A stretch of DNA of 64,000 bases from Histidinibacterium lentulum (GCF_003789055.1 NZ_ML119081.1:186001-250000), one strand, 5' to 3'. Numbered from the stretch's first letter, positions 16,521-25,251 are shown. The notes: a model not told the origin generated them from the letters alone. Translations and numbers: made by a program.

Positions 16521-16817
16521 ATGGCGCAGGTCACCATTGTCTACTGGCGTGACATTCCGGCTCAGGTCATGGCCGGAAAGGGGCGACGCGCCGTGAAGCT
16601 CCCGCTCGCCGAGCGGTTCGAGCAGGCCATCGACCGCGCCGCGATGAAGAGCGGCGCCACCGGAACCGACGCCTATCTTGCGGACTGGCGCAGGGCCGAT
16701 CCGATCGAGGTCGAGGGCGACGACCGTCAAGCTGCCAAGGACATCGCGGCAGGCCTCGAGGCGGATTACGACGACGGCCGGCTGATGGCCCTTATCGGAA
16801 ACGACGGCCGGGCCTGA
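16521..16817 (+). CDS. PF13769-type ('virulence factor') small protein of the one-carbon operon
   Basis: The 98-residue protein begins MAQVTIVYWRDIPAQVMAGKG and matches the short family labelled Virulence_fact. Despite the name, in Rhodobacterales it travels with methyltetrahydrofolate genes, as it does here. GGAGAGG lies immediately before the ATG at 16521, which is preferred to an in-frame start at 16500. It is the first gene of a run followed by an MTHFR-family gene, a HAD phosphatase, the pterin-binding methyltransferase and another small protein. A role in methyl transfer or corrinoid handling is inferred from that context only. Confidence 0.75.
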   Translation: MAQVTIVYWRDIPAQVMAGKGRRAVKLPLAERFEQAIDRAAMKSGATGTDAYLADWRRADPIEVEGDDRQAAKDIAAGLEADYDDGRLMALIGNDGRA

Positions 16818-16844
16818 ACCCGGATGCGCATCGGAGACACGCTC

Positions 16845-17786
16845 ATGGCCCTGTTCGACTTTCGCCGCAAGACCGCCTCAGCTGCGAGGTTCGGCCAATT
16901 CCCCGGCGGCCCGGCCGAGTTCATGTCGGGCTACTCGATCGAGGTGATGCCCCGCACCGCCGCGAAGGTCGGGAATTTCCGCGCGCTCCTGCCCGCGGGG
17001 ACGCGCGTCTACATCGCCCATATCGACGGCACGCCGATCGAGGACATGGTGAGCACGGCGAGACGGCTCGCCGCCGAGGGCTTCGAAGTCATGCCGCACC
17101 TGCCCGCGAGACTGATCGCGGATACCGCCACACTCGCCGACTGGATTGCCCGCTACCAGGGGGAGGCGGGCGTGACCGGCGCTCTTCTGCTCGCCGGCGG
17201 TTTGGCCGAGCCGCGCGGTGCCTTTCATTCGTCGATGCAGCTTCTCGAGTCCGGCCTTCTCGATCGTGCGGGGCTCACCCGGCTCCATGTGGCCGGCCAT
17301 CCGGAGGGAAACCGTGACATCGACCCAGAGGGCGGCCACGCGAACGTGGAGGCCGCCCTGCGCTGGAAGCACGACTTCTCGCAGCGCACCGATGCGAACA
17401 TGGCGCTGGTCACGCAGTTCGCGTTCGAGGCCGACCCGATCATCTCCTGGGTCGATGGTCTTGCGGAAGAAGGCATCGACCTTCCGGTTCATGTCGGCAT
17501 CGCCGGCCCCGCGAAACTCCAGACCATGATCCGCTTCGCCATCGCCTGCGGTGTCGGCCCGTCCCTGCGGGTGCTGCAGAGACGCGCCATGGACGTCACC
17601 AAACTTCTTCTGCCCTACGAACCCACGGAACTCCTGGCGGCGCTCGCGGCCCACAAGGCCGCCCATCCGGGCTTCGGCATCGCTCAGGTCCATCTGTTCC
17701 CGCTCGGCGGGATCGAGGTTGCGGCGACATGGGCGGGCGGTCTTGGCGGGCAAGCGGGCCGCACCGCCACGACCGCGAGCGCCTGA
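16845..17786 (+). CDS. Methylenetetrahydrofolate reductase-family protein
   Basis: The 313-residue protein has the TIM-barrel pattern of MTHFR: YSIEVMPRTAAK at the N-terminus, YIAHIDGTPIEDMVSTARRL, MPHLPARLI, GALLLAGGLAEPRG, LHVAGHPEGN and MALVTQFAFEADP. Compared with E. coli MetF the first strand reads SIEVMP rather than SFEFFPP, and the sequence is divergent, so NADH use is not assured. The start at 16845 follows CGGAGACACGCTC; the ATG at 16824 lacks a ribosome binding site. It lies between the PF13769 protein and a HAD gene (6-base gap) in the one-carbon operon, and probably supplies or consumes methyl-THF for the methyltransferase. Confidence 0.8.
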   Translation: MALFDFRRKTASAARFGQFPGGPAEFMSGYSIEVMPRTAAKVGNFRALLPAGTRVYIAHIDGTPIEDMVSTARRLAAEGFEVMPHLPARLIADTATLADWIARYQGEAGVTGALLLAGGLAEPRGAFHSSMQLLESGLLDRAGLTRLHVAGHPEGNRDIDPEGGHANVEAALRWKHDFSQRTDANMALVTQFAFEADPIISWVDGLAEEGIDLPVHVGIAGPAKLQTMIRFAIACGVGPSLRVLQRRAMDVTKLLLPYEPTELLAALAAHKAAHPGFGIAQVHLFPLGGIEVAATWAGGLGGQAGRTATTASA

Positions 17787-17792
17787 CCGGAC

Positions 17793-18437
17793 ATGCCTGC
17801 GCTACTCTTCGATCTCGACGGCACCATGCTGGAGACCGACCCGCTCCATGCTGCGGTCTTCGTCGAGCTCTTCGCCGAGCATGGCCGGGAGATCGACGAG
17901 GCGTTCTACATCGGCCATCTGCACGGCCGCCAGAATGCCGACATCTTCGGCGAGTTCTTTCCCGCCGCCGATGCCTCGGCCATGGCCGACCTGAAGGAAG
18001 CCCGCTTTCGAGAAAGGCTGGGCCGTTCGGCCGAACCCATGCCCGGGCTGCTTGCCCTCCTCGACCGGGCCGAGGCAGAAGCCTGGCCCGTCGCAGTCGT
18101 GTCGAACGCCCCGACGCAGAACGCCCACGCCATGCTCGCCGCGATCGGGCTTTCGGACCGCATCGGCACCATCGTGCTGGGCGACGATTGTCCGCGCGGC
18201 AAGCCCGATCCCTTTCCCTATGCCGAGGCGATGCGGCGGCTGGGCGTGGACCCGGCCAGCGCGGTGGCCTTCGAGGACAGCCGCGCGGGTCTCGCCTCGG
18301 CCTCTGCCGCGGGGGCCCATGCCGTGGGCCTGACCTCGAGCCTGGCGCCCGAGGCGCTGCGCGCCGCCGGAGCCCGGCTCGTGATCCGCGACTTCTCCGA
18401 TCCTGCGCTCGAAACGGCGCTCTTCAACCACCCCTGA
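17793..18437 (+). CDS. HAD-family phosphatase (beta-phosphoglucomutase/phosphoglycolate-like)
   Basis: This 214-residue HAD superfamily hydrolase has all four motifs: LLFDLDGTMLETDP (nucleophile Asp and acid Asp), VVSNAPTQNAH (Ser/Thr motif II), GKPDPFPY (Lys motif III) and VAFEDSRAGLASA (motif IV). The alpha-helical cap lies between motifs I and II. The substrate is unknown. It is embedded in the one-carbon operon with a 6-base gap upstream and 14 bases downstream, so it may act as a metabolite-repair or side-product phosphatase for that pathway. Confidence 0.88.
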   Translation: MPALLFDLDGTMLETDPLHAAVFVELFAEHGREIDEAFYIGHLHGRQNADIFGEFFPAADASAMADLKEARFRERLGRSAEPMPGLLALLDRAEAEAWPVAVVSNAPTQNAHAMLAAIGLSDRIGTIVLGDDCPRGKPDPFPYAEAMRRLGVDPASAVAFEDSRAGLASASAAGAHAVGLTSSLAPEALRAAGARLVIRDFSDPALETALFNHP

Positions 18438-18451
18438 AAGGAGCCCCGTGC

Positions 18452-19408
18452 ATGACCCGCACCGTCGTCGAGTCGAAGACAAGGACCGCCGTGATCGGCT
18501 TTGACGAGCCCTTTTGCGTCATCGGCGAGCGCATCAATCCGACGGGGCGCAAGAAGCTCGCCGCCGAGCTCGAGGCGGGCGATTTCTCCACCGTGGAGCG
18601 GGATGCGCTGGAGCAGGTCGCCTGCGGAGCCACGATGCTCGATGTCAACGCGGGCGTCGTCTACAACTCGAACCCTGATCCGAACCAGACCGAGCCGCCG
18701 CTGATGCGGCGGATGATCGAGCTGGTTCAGGGGCTTGTGGACGTCCCCTTGTGTATCGACAGCTCGGTTCCCGGGGCGCTCGAAGCGGGTCTCGAGGCTT
18801 GCGAGGGCCGTCCGCTGCTCAATTCGGTCACCGGCGAGGAGGAGCGGCTGGAGCTCGTCCTGCCGCTGGTCAGGAAGTACAATGTGCCGATGGTGGCGAT
18901 CTCCAACGATGACACCGGCATCAGCGAGGACCCCGAGGTCCGCTTTGCCGTCGCGAAGAAGATCGTCGAGCGGGCGGCGGATTACGGGATCCCGGCCCAT
19001 GACATCGTCGTCGATCCGCTGGTGATGCCCATCGGAGCGATGGCCTCCGCCGGACAGCAGGTCTTCGCCCTCGTGCGCAAGCTGCGCGAGGAACTCGGGG
19101 TCAACACGACCTGCGGCGCGTCCAACATTTCCTTCGGCCTTCCGAACCGCCACGGGATCAATGCGGCCTTTCTGCCCATGGCCATCGCATCCGGCATGAC
19201 CTCGGCGATCATGAACCCGGTCCGGCCGGTCGAGATGGAGGCGATCCGGGCGGCGAACATGCTGATGAACCACGACCCGAACGGCTCGAGCTGGATCGGG
19301 TTCGCACGCGTCATGGAGCAGGTCGAGGCCGGCACGCCCTATGCCGAGGCCGCCAAGGCGGGCAACGAGGCGGGAGGCGGCGGACGGCGGCGCAGGCGCC
19401 GCGCCTAG
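18452..19408 (+). CDS. Methyltetrahydrofolate:corrinoid methyltransferase (pterin-binding part of split MetH)
   Basis: The 318-residue pterin-binding TIM barrel shows FCVIGERINPTGRKKLA, MLDVNAGVVYNSNPDPN, VPLCIDSSVPGALEAGLE, LLNSVTGEEERLE, VAISNDDTGIS, DIVVDPLVMPIG and TTCGASNISFGLPNR. These are the MetH/AcsE substrate motifs. It corresponds to one domain of MetH only, lacking homocysteine-, cobalamin- and reactivation domains. Rhodobacterales are known to encode methionine synthase in pieces (shown genetically in Phaeobacter and Dinoroseobacter). AAAGGAG precedes the ATG. The C-terminus ends in a Gly/Arg run (GGGGRRRRRRA), an unusual basic tail. The other MetH parts are not in the window. 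Confidence 0.88.
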   Translation: MTRTVVESKTRTAVIGFDEPFCVIGERINPTGRKKLAAELEAGDFSTVERDALEQVACGATMLDVNAGVVYNSNPDPNQTEPPLMRRMIELVQGLVDVPLCIDSSVPGALEAGLEACEGRPLLNSVTGEEERLELVLPLVRKYNVPMVAISNDDTGISEDPEVRFAVAKKIVERAADYGIPAHDIVVDPLVMPIGAMASAGQQVFALVRKLREELGVNTTCGASNISFGLPNRHGINAAFLPMAIASGMTSAIMNPVRPVEMEAIRAANMLMNHDPNGSSWIGFARVMEQVEAGTPYAEAAKAGNEAGGGGRRRRRRA

Positions 19409-19442
19409 TGATGCGTTAACCGAAGTCCGTGCGGGTGGAGCG

Positions 19443-19676
19443 ATGGGAGACGCCCCGATCCTTCCCCACGATCCCGACCTGTGGATGCGGCAGATGTCCA
19501 CCACGAAATCCGCCCGTTCGGGCGACATCGTGCGTCGAAAGATCGACTGGGTCGACCGCGAGATCGGTCGTGACAGGCTGTTGGACGAAGTCCGGTCGCG
19601 GGGTTTCCACATGCGCGAGGCTGGCGGTCAGTTCCTCGTGGTCCGTGCGCCGGGACCCATCCGGATGGTGTGTTGA
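19443..19676 (+). CDS. Small hypothetical protein of the one-carbon operon
   Basis: The 77-residue protein begins MGDAPILPHDPDLWMRQM and ends FLVVRAPGPIRMVC. I do not recognise it. It is charged and soluble, with a helical middle (IVRRKIDWVDREIGRDRL). It begins 34 bases after the methyltransferase on the same strand, and its last residue is Cys. The GGAG before the ATG is close (about 2-3 bases), so the start is not certain. Position suggests a role linked to the corrinoid methyltransferase; nothing in the sequence shows it. Confidence 0.6.
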   Translation: MGDAPILPHDPDLWMRQMSTTKSARSGDIVRRKIDWVDREIGRDRLLDEVRSRGFHMREAGGQFLVVRAPGPIRMVC

Positions 19677-19731
19677 GGCCCCCCAATATTCGCGACCATT
19701 CGGCTCGGATCAGTCGCAAATGATCCGATAC

Positions 19732-21210
19732 TCAGAGCCCGTAGAGCGCGCCGAACTTCGTCTCGAGATAGGCAAGCAACGGCTCCTCGGTGGGCGCTTC
19801 TCCGGTTGCGGCCGCTATGGTGTCGAGAGGCTCCCGCAGTCCGCCATGCCGCTGCAGCTTGTCCCGCAGCCAGTCCGTGGCTGGCGCAAGGTCGCCCGCC
19901 GCGAGATGCGCGTCGAGGTCAGGGACCGCCTTGCGCAGCGCCCCGTGCAGGCAGCCCGCATAGACGTTGCCGAGCGTGTAGGTCGGAAAATAGCCGAAGA
20001 GCCCTACCGACCAGTGGACGTCCTGCAGGACACCGTTCGACGGTCGGTCGACGGCATAACCGAAATCCGCCTCGAACCTGCGGTTCCAGGCCTCTTCCAG
20101 ATCGCTCACCTCGATCTCGCGCGAGATCAGCGCCCGCTCGAGGTCGGTGCGCAGCAGGATATGGAGGTTGTACTGCACCTCGTCGGCTTCGGTCCGGATG
20201 TAGCCCCGGTGAACCCCGTTCGCGGCTGCGTAGAGCGAGTCCTCGTCGGCCAGGCCCAGGTCGCCGAACGCATCGCGCATCTCGCTCCAGAGCCAGCCCA
20301 GAAAGGCGCGGCTGCGGCCGAGCTGGTTCTCGTAGATGCGGCTCTGGCTTTCATGCACGCCCATAGAGACGCCGGAGCCGAGGGGAGTCAGAAGATAGCG
20401 GGGATCGACGTTCTGCTCATAAGCGGCATGCCCGACCTCATGGATCGTCGAGTAGAGGCGGTTGAAGGGGTCCGTGGGCGCCGTCCGCGTCGTGATCCGC
20501 ACATCCTGTCCCGAACCGGAGGAAAACGGGTGGACTGCCTTGTCCACGCGTCCGCGTTTCATGTCGTAGCCGAAGACCCCCGCCACCTTGCGCGACAGCC
20601 GCATCTGTGCGGCTTCGTCGAACACGCCGGTGAGCGCCGGCGCGGGAGGCCTCGCCAGCACCGCCTCCCGAAGCGCCACCAACCGCGGACGGAGCCGTCC
20701 GAAGAGGGCGTCGAGTTCGTTCCCGGTTATGCCGGGCTCGTAATCCTGAAGCATCGCGTCATAAACGTCGCCGCCGTTCGAGAGGGCCGCCCCCTCTTCG
20801 CGCTTCAACGACACCACCTCGGCGAGCGTGGGGGCGAAGGCGTCGAAGTCGTCGGCCGCCCGCGCCTCGGCCCAGATGCCCTGGGCTCGGGAGGTCACCC
20901 GCGCGATCTCGGCCGAGAGCCTCGCGGGCACCCGTGTGGCCCGGTCGAACGCGCGCCTGATGAGCCGCACCTGCGCAAGATCTTCGGCGGTCAGCGTGTC
21001 CGTCTCTAGCGCCGCAAGCCAGTCGCCCACCCGCGGATCGGTCCGACGGGCGTGGAGGACGCCCTCCATCGCCGCCATTTCCTCGGACCGTTGGGCTGCC
21101 GCCCCCCGGGGCATCACCGTTTCCTGGTCCCAGCCGAGCCTCCCGGCCACCTGCTCGAGCGCGGCGGTCTCGCGCGCGTGGGCCATCAGGTCGTCGAAGG
21201 GAGTGGTCAT
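19732..21210 (-). CDS. Carboxypeptidase M32 (Taq-type)
   Basis: This 492-residue cytosolic metallocarboxypeptidase has the zinc motif STIHEVGHAAYEQN (HExxH) with the downstream glutamate in GVHESQSRIYENQLGRS. Other M32 hallmarks are DVRITTR, YIRTEADEVQYNLHILLR and GYFPTYTLGNVYAG. Length matches family members of about 490-500 residues. The ATG at 21210 overlaps the stop of the heme A synthase gene as ATGA, so the longer frame extending upstream is not the start. It removes C-terminal residues from peptides; no physiological substrate is known from context. Confidence 0.92.
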   Translation of the reverse strand: MTTPFDDLMAHARETAALEQVAGRLGWDQETVMPRGAAAQRSEEMAAMEGVLHARRTDPRVGDWLAALETDTLTAEDLAQVRLIRRAFDRATRVPARLSAEIARVTSRAQGIWAEARAADDFDAFAPTLAEVVSLKREEGAALSNGGDVYDAMLQDYEPGITGNELDALFGRLRPRLVALREAVLARPPAPALTGVFDEAAQMRLSRKVAGVFGYDMKRGRVDKAVHPFSSGSGQDVRITTRTAPTDPFNRLYSTIHEVGHAAYEQNVDPRYLLTPLGSGVSMGVHESQSRIYENQLGRSRAFLGWLWSEMRDAFGDLGLADEDSLYAAANGVHRGYIRTEADEVQYNLHILLRTDLERALISREIEVSDLEEAWNRRFEADFGYAVDRPSNGVLQDVHWSVGLFGYFPTYTLGNVYAGCLHGALRKAVPDLDAHLAAGDLAPATDWLRDKLQRHGGLREPLDTIAAATGEAPTEEPLLAYLETKFGALYGL

Positions 21211-22355
21211 GCGGTACCTCGCAGGGATTGCGGCAACGGATAGCGCGCGAGAAACCGCGCGCGCAGGATAAGGACCCAGAGCAGCACAGCCGTCGCCTGG
21301 TGCAGAATCCCCAGCTGCCAGGGCGCCGAGTAGAGCGCCGTGACGATGCCGATGACGACCTGCAGCAGGATCACCGCCAGAACCGCGTTCATGGCAAATC
21401 GCGTGCGCCCGTTCGGCGAGCGCCACCCGCGCAGCCAGACGGCGACACCAAGCACGAGGAGCAGATAACCCGCCATCCGGTGGACGAACTGCACCGTTCC
21501 CGCATTCTCGAAGAAGTTGCGCCACCACGGGTCGAGCACCATCGGTTCGGGCGGCAGAAAGCCGCCGCCCATGTCGGGCCAGGTCGGGAACATCCGGCCC
21601 GCGTCGATGCCCGCCACCAGCGCACCGAGCAGGATCTGGACGAACGCCAGATGCATGAGCCCGGTTGTCCCGCCGAAGAGCCGCGCCTCGGCGGAGCGGC
21701 GCGCCTGCAGCAGATCCGCCTCCCGCCGTGCGAGCCGGAACGTGTACCAGGCGATCAGGCCGAGGATCACGAAGGCCAATCCCAGGTGTATGGCGAGCCG
21801 GTAGGACGCCACGTCGAGCATCCCGGGCTCGAGCCCCGAGGATACCATCCACCAGCCGATCGCCCCTTGCAGCCCGCCCAGACCGCCAAGCAGCAGAAGG
21901 CGCCCGGTCCAGCCGCGCGGCAGGGTCCGGGTCAACAGAAACCAGAGGAACCCCAGAGCCCAGACGAGGCCGATGAAGCGCCCGAGCTGCCGGTGGCCCC
22001 ATTCCCACCAGTAGATCACCTTGAACTCGTCGAGCGTCATGCCCGCGTTCTGCAGCTGATATTCGGGGATCTGGCGATAGAGGTCGAATTCGCGCTGCCA
22101 GTCCTCGGCATTCAGCGGAGGAATCGCGCCCGTCACGGGCGCCCATTCGGTGATCGACAGCCCGGAATCCGTCAGCCGGGTCATGCCGCCCACCGCGATC
22201 ATCACGACGACCAGCGCGAAGAGCACCATCAGCCAGATTCGCACCGCCCCGCGTGCGCCACTGCCGCCGGCGCGCTCGATCGCACCCGTGGCCGCCGCCT
22301 GCTGACGCCCGGGCGTCGCCACGTCCTCGAAGATCGCCCTCGGTTTCTTTGCCAT
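21207..22355 (-). CDS. ctaA: Heme A synthase (COX15/CtaA)
   Basis: This 382-residue inner-membrane protein with eight hydrophobic segments hydroxylates the C8 methyl of heme O to give heme A for cytochrome aa3 oxidase. Conserved features are VMIAVGGMTRLTDSGLSITEWAPVTGAIPP, WEWGHRQLGRFIGLVW with its heme-ligand His, the second-half QILLGALVAGIDAGRMFPTWP, VQFVHRMAGYLL and LGILHQATAVLLWVL. A basic 30-residue N-terminal tail precedes the first helix. It is the COX15 (type 2) form lacking the Cys pair of Bacillus CtaA. It is coupled to the M32 peptidase gene by a 4-base overlap. Confidence 0.93.
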   Translation of the reverse strand: MAKKPRAIFEDVATPGRQQAAATGAIERAGGSGARGAVRIWLMVLFALVVVMIAVGGMTRLTDSGLSITEWAPVTGAIPPLNAEDWQREFDLYRQIPEYQLQNAGMTLDEFKVIYWWEWGHRQLGRFIGLVWALGFLWFLLTRTLPRGWTGRLLLLGGLGGLQGAIGWWMVSSGLEPGMLDVASYRLAIHLGLAFVILGLIAWYTFRLARREADLLQARRSAEARLFGGTTGLMHLAFVQILLGALVAGIDAGRMFPTWPDMGGGFLPPEPMVLDPWWRNFFENAGTVQFVHRMAGYLLLVLGVAVWLRGWRSPNGRTRFAMNAVLAVILLQVVIGIVTALYSAPWQLGILHQATAVLLWVLILRARFLARYPLPQSLRGTA

Positions 22356-22433
22356 GCCTCGCTCCTTTGCGCGGCAAGCTAGGCTCGACCCGTGACCCCC
22401 GCAAGCCGACGCCTTGCTTCATCGGGACGCGGG

Positions 22434-23174
22434 TCAGCCGCGCTCCTTCCAGCGTATCATCTGCCGCAGCATGCCGTGGAGCATCTGAACATCGGCCTGA
22501 GTCAACGGCAGACGGCTCCAGAGGTTGCGCAGATTGAGCCGCATTCCCTCCGCTTTCGTCGCGGGAAAGAAGAACCCTGCTTCATCGAGCCGTTCCTCGT
22601 AATGGTCGCCCAGCCGTTCGATCTCCAGTCGCGTCGCCAGATCGGTGCGCTGACCCTCCAGCCGTTCGGGCAGGGCCTCGTGTGTCGCCCGTCGCCACTC
22701 ATAGGCGAGCAGAAGCACGCATTGCGCGAGGTTGATCGAGGGAAAATCGGGGTTCACGTCGACCGTTACGATGGCCGAGGCCCGGGCGATATCCTCGTTC
22801 TCCATCCCAGCCCGCTCCGGGCCGAACATCACCGCCACGCGTTCCCCCGTGGCCACCCGCGCCGCGGCGTCTCGCATGGCGGCCTCGGGCGTCAGCACCG
22901 GCTTCGTCAGTTCCCGCGGACGCGCGGTCGTGGCGTAGACATAGGTGCAGTCGCTCACCGCCTCCGCCACCTTCTCGAAGACCTGCGCGCCGTCCAGTAG
23001 CCGCCCCGCCCCGCTCGCCAGTGCCACGGCGGATGGATTCGGCCAGCCGTCCCTCGGCGTCACGAGCCGCATACGGTCAAGACCGAAATTCCACATGGCC
23101 CGGGCAGAGGCGCCGATGTTCTCGCCCATCTGGGGACGGATCAGCACGAATGCCGGCGCTACGGGATCGGACAT
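22434..23174 (-). CDS. trmJ: tRNA (cytidine/uridine-2'-O-)-methyltransferase TrmJ-like
   Basis: This 246-residue SPOUT (SpoU/TrmH family) methyltransferase carries FVLIRPQMGENIGASARAM (motif 1), AVMFGPERAGMENEDI (motif 2) and NPDFPSINLAQCVLLLAYEW (motif 3), the residues of the trefoil-knot SAM pocket. A C-terminal helical tail of about 80 residues matches TrmJ, which methylates position 32 of tRNA anticodon loops. The ATG at 23174 is chosen over the much longer upstream frame, which is Arg/Pro-rich and overlaps the tfoX remnant. The gene follows ctaA in orientation with a 78-base gap. Confidence 0.88.
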   Translation of the reverse strand: MSDPVAPAFVLIRPQMGENIGASARAMWNFGLDRMRLVTPRDGWPNPSAVALASGAGRLLDGAQVFEKVAEAVSDCTYVYATTARPRELTKPVLTPEAAMRDAAARVATGERVAVMFGPERAGMENEDIARASAIVTVDVNPDFPSINLAQCVLLLAYEWRRATHEALPERLEGQRTDLATRLEIERLGDHYEERLDEAGFFFPATKAEGMRLNLRNLWSRLPLTQADVQMLHGMLRQMIRWKERG

Positions 23175-23238
23175 GGGCACTCTCCTTCGGGGCCGCGGCG
23201 TGATACGCCGAGGCGCCCCCCCGGACAAGGCAGTTGCC

Positions 23239-23565
23239 ATGGCTTTCGACCCCGGACTCGCCGCCCTCCTGCGCAGGAAACTCGCCGACGCGGGACCCGT
23301 CGCCGAACGGCGCATGTTCGGCGCGCTCTCCTCCATGCTCGACGGCAACATGGCCTCTGGCGCCCTGGACGATGCCGGCATCTCCGGGGGGACGGGCCGG
23401 CGAGGACGAGGCGCTCGCTCCTCCGGCGTATAGCGACTGGCGCCGACCGGCAGGCCCATGGGCGGTTTCGTGACCGCCGGCGCGGAAACCATGGCAGACG
23501 ATGACCTGCGGGGGCGTCTCCTCGGCCTGGCCCCCGCCGACGTGGCGACGCTACCGCCGAAGTAG
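23239..23565 (+). pseudogene. TfoX/Sxy N-terminal-domain gene with two compensating frameshifts
   Basis: Frame 1 from the ATG at 23239 reads like a TfoX N-terminal domain: MAFDPGLAALLRRKLADAG, then GPVAERRMFGALSSMLDGNM. It then runs into a stop at 23431. The homology moves to frame 2 within the run of six G near 23388 (AGEDEALAPPAYSD). It returns to frame 1 near 23440, where TGRPMGGFVTAGAETMADD and LLGLAPADVATLPPK follow up to the stop at 23563-23565. One extra G and one missing base would restore about 108 residues. It is either a recently broken gene or two sequencing errors. TfoX-like proteins are linked to competence regulation in other bacteria. Confidence 0.75.
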
Positions 23566-23640
23566 CCAAGCCAGGATTTCCCTGTTACGAGCGGCAAACC
23601 GCCGCGCCGCGGCTCCAGCAAGAACCGACGAAGTCCTGCC

Positions 23641-24273
23641 ATGACAGACGCCTCCGGGCCGCCCCAGCTCTACCTGATCTCGCCTCCCGCATTCGAGCTA
23701 TCCACGTTCCCTGCAAGGCTTGCGGCCTGTCTCGACCTGGCCGAGGTGGCCTGCGTCCGGTTGGCGCTGGCCACCCGTGACGAGGACGTCATCTGCCGCG
23801 CGGCCGATGCGCTGCGGGAGGTGACCCATTCGCGGGACGTCGCGCTGGTGATCGAGACCCACGCCGTCCTTGCAGAGCGCCTCGGTCTTGATGGTGTCCA
23901 CCTGACGGACGGCGCCCGGTCGGTTCGTGCCATGCGCAAGAAGCTGGGGGCCGATACCATCGTGGGCGCCTTCTGCGGCCGTTCCAGCCATGACGGAATG
24001 ACCGCCGGCGAGGCCGGTGCCGATTACGTCAGCTTCGGCCCTGCGGGCGCCTCGGCCCTCGGCGACGGCAGCCGGGCCGAGCCGGACCTCTTCCAGTGGT
24101 GGTCCGACATGATCGAAGTTCCCGTGGTCGCGGAAGGGAACCTGGATGAAGAGACCATCCGAACCCTCTCTCCAATAACGGATTTCTTCGGGATCGGCGA
24201 AGAGATCTGGGACGTGGAGACACCGTCCGATGCCCTGCGCGCGCTGCTGCGCGCCATGGCGGACGCCGCCTAG
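23641..24273 (+). CDS. ThiE-like thiamine phosphate synthase family protein
   Basis: This 210-residue TIM-barrel protein follows the ThiE pattern: [11 protein letters not shown] at the start, [69 protein letters not shown] and [14 protein letters not shown]. Genuine ThiE keeps phosphate and pyrimidine contacts such as QxRxK and GGI; here the equivalents are changed (R-L-A-L, A-E-G-N). Enzymatic identity is therefore uncertain, and it may be a TenI-like or other relative. The 3' end converges on hisI with a 4-base overlap. No other thiamine genes are nearby. Confidence 0.75.
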   Translation: MTDASGPPQLYLISPPAFELSTFPARLAACLDLAEVACVRLALATRDEDVICRAADALREVTHSRDVALVIETHAVLAERLGLDGVHLTDGARSVRAMRKKLGADTIVGAFCGRSSHDGMTAGEAGADYVSFGPAGASALGDGSRAEPDLFQWWSDMIEVPVVAEGNLDEETIRTLSPITDFFGIGEEIWDVETPSDALRALLRAMADAA

Positions 24274-24626
24274 AGCGGCGCCGCGATCTCTTGCTCTTCG
24301 CCTTCGCGCACCGCGGTGAAGAAGCAGCTGCGTCGCCCGGTGTGACAGGCCGCACCCGTCTGACGCACCAGGAGCAACAGGCAATCGCGGTCACAATCGA
24401 GGCGCATCTCCACGAGTTCCTGCACATGCCCCGAGGTGTCGCCCTTGCGCCAGAATGCCGCGCGCGACCGCGACCAGTAGACCACGCGACCCTCTTCCAG
24501 GGTCCGGGCGACCGACTCCGCGTTCATCCAGGCGAGCATGAGCACCTGGCCGTTCTCTGCATCCTGCGCAATCGCGGGGATCAGACCCTGCGCGTCGAAT
24601 TCAAGCGAGGCCGGATCGAACCGCAT
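24270..24626 (-). CDS. hisI: Phosphoribosyl-AMP cyclohydrolase
   Basis: This 118-residue enzyme of histidine biosynthesis opens the purine ring of phosphoribosyl-AMP. The N-terminal [26 protein letters not shown], the motif [22 protein letters not shown], and the metal-binding [27 protein letters not shown] with its Cys and Asp residues are all complete. It is the single-domain HisI form; the pyrophosphohydrolase HisE is not fused and not in the window. The 3' end overlaps the convergent ThiE-like gene by four bases. Confidence 0.95.
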   Translation of the reverse strand: MRFDPASLEFDAQGLIPAIAQDAENGQVLMLAWMNAESVARTLEEGRVVYWSRSRAAFWRKGDTSGHVQELVEMRLDCDRDCLLLLVRQTGAACHTGRRSCFFTAVREGEEQEIAAPL

Positions 24627-24694
24627 GGCATTGCTCCTTTGCGCGGGCGTCGAACGGCCCTATCTACGACGCAATGCGGGATGGAGGCAACGCA

Positions 24695-25144
24695 ATGGCC
24701 GAAGCCGAGCTGATGAAACTCTACTCCGGGCGCATCCTCGCGCTCGCTGCGGACATGCCCCGGGTCGGGCGTCTCGAGGCGCCCGAAGGTACGGCCCGGG
24801 CGCGTTCGCCGCTGTGCGGGTCCACCGTCACGGTCGATCTGATGCTCAACGATGGCCGCATCGCGGATTACCGGCAGGACGTGAAGGCCTGTGCGCTGGG
24901 TCAGGCCTCCGCTGCGGTGGTCGGGGCCAACATCATCGGCCGTACCGAGGATGAGGTTTGTGCCGGCCGCGATGCCCTTGCCGCTATGCTCAAGGATGGC
25001 GGCCCGGTGCCGGCGGCGCCCTGGGACGGATTCGAGGTGCTGGAGCCGGCTCGCGACTACCGCAACCGACATGCCTCGATCCTTCTGGCCTTCGACGCGA
25101 CCCTGAAGGCGTTCGAGGATGCGCGAGAGCGGGCGAACGCCTGA
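24695..25144 (+). CDS. NifU/IscU-like iron-sulfur cluster assembly scaffold protein
   Basis: This 149-residue protein has the U-type scaffold fold with Cys residues in ARARSPLCGSTVTVDLML, YRQDVKACALGQASAAVVG and EDEVCAGRD. The first two match the conserved metal-site cysteines; the usual third Cys near the C-terminus is not obvious. In alphaproteobacteria such NifU-like proteins next to hisI are common, and their role is inferred rather than shown. GGAGG lies about 5-6 bases before the ATG at 24695, which is preferred over 24674. It is divergently arranged from hisI, sharing a promoter region of about 70 bases. Confidence 0.85.
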   Translation: MAEAELMKLYSGRILALAADMPRVGRLEAPEGTARARSPLCGSTVTVDLMLNDGRIADYRQDVKACALGQASAAVVGANIIGRTEDEVCAGRDALAAMLKDGGPVPAAPWDGFEVLEPARDYRNRHASILLAFDATLKAFEDARERANA

Positions 25145-25210
25145 CGCGTGGCGGTCGGCCCGTGACTGAAGGGTCCGTCTCGGGCGCGTGACGTCCTTCA
25201 TTCCAGCGAA

Positions 25211-25251
25211 AGAAAAAACCGCCGCACATGCCGGGACGGGCATGGCGGCGG
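25211..25251 (-). terminator. Intrinsic terminator of the small membrane-peptide gene
   Basis: On the minus strand a 13-pair stem (CCGCCGCCATGCC against its complement, one bulged base) with a short GC loop is followed by TTTTTTCTTTC. It lies about 145 bases beyond the stop of the 40-residue peptide gene and opposes transcription of the NifU-like gene. Confidence 0.8.

Noticed and set aside
22434-23642. TrmJ frame extended by about 150 codons upstream
   Set aside because: The extension is Arg/Pro/Ala-rich, lies antisense to the tfoX remnant, and precedes the normal TrmJ start MSDPVAPAFVLIRP.
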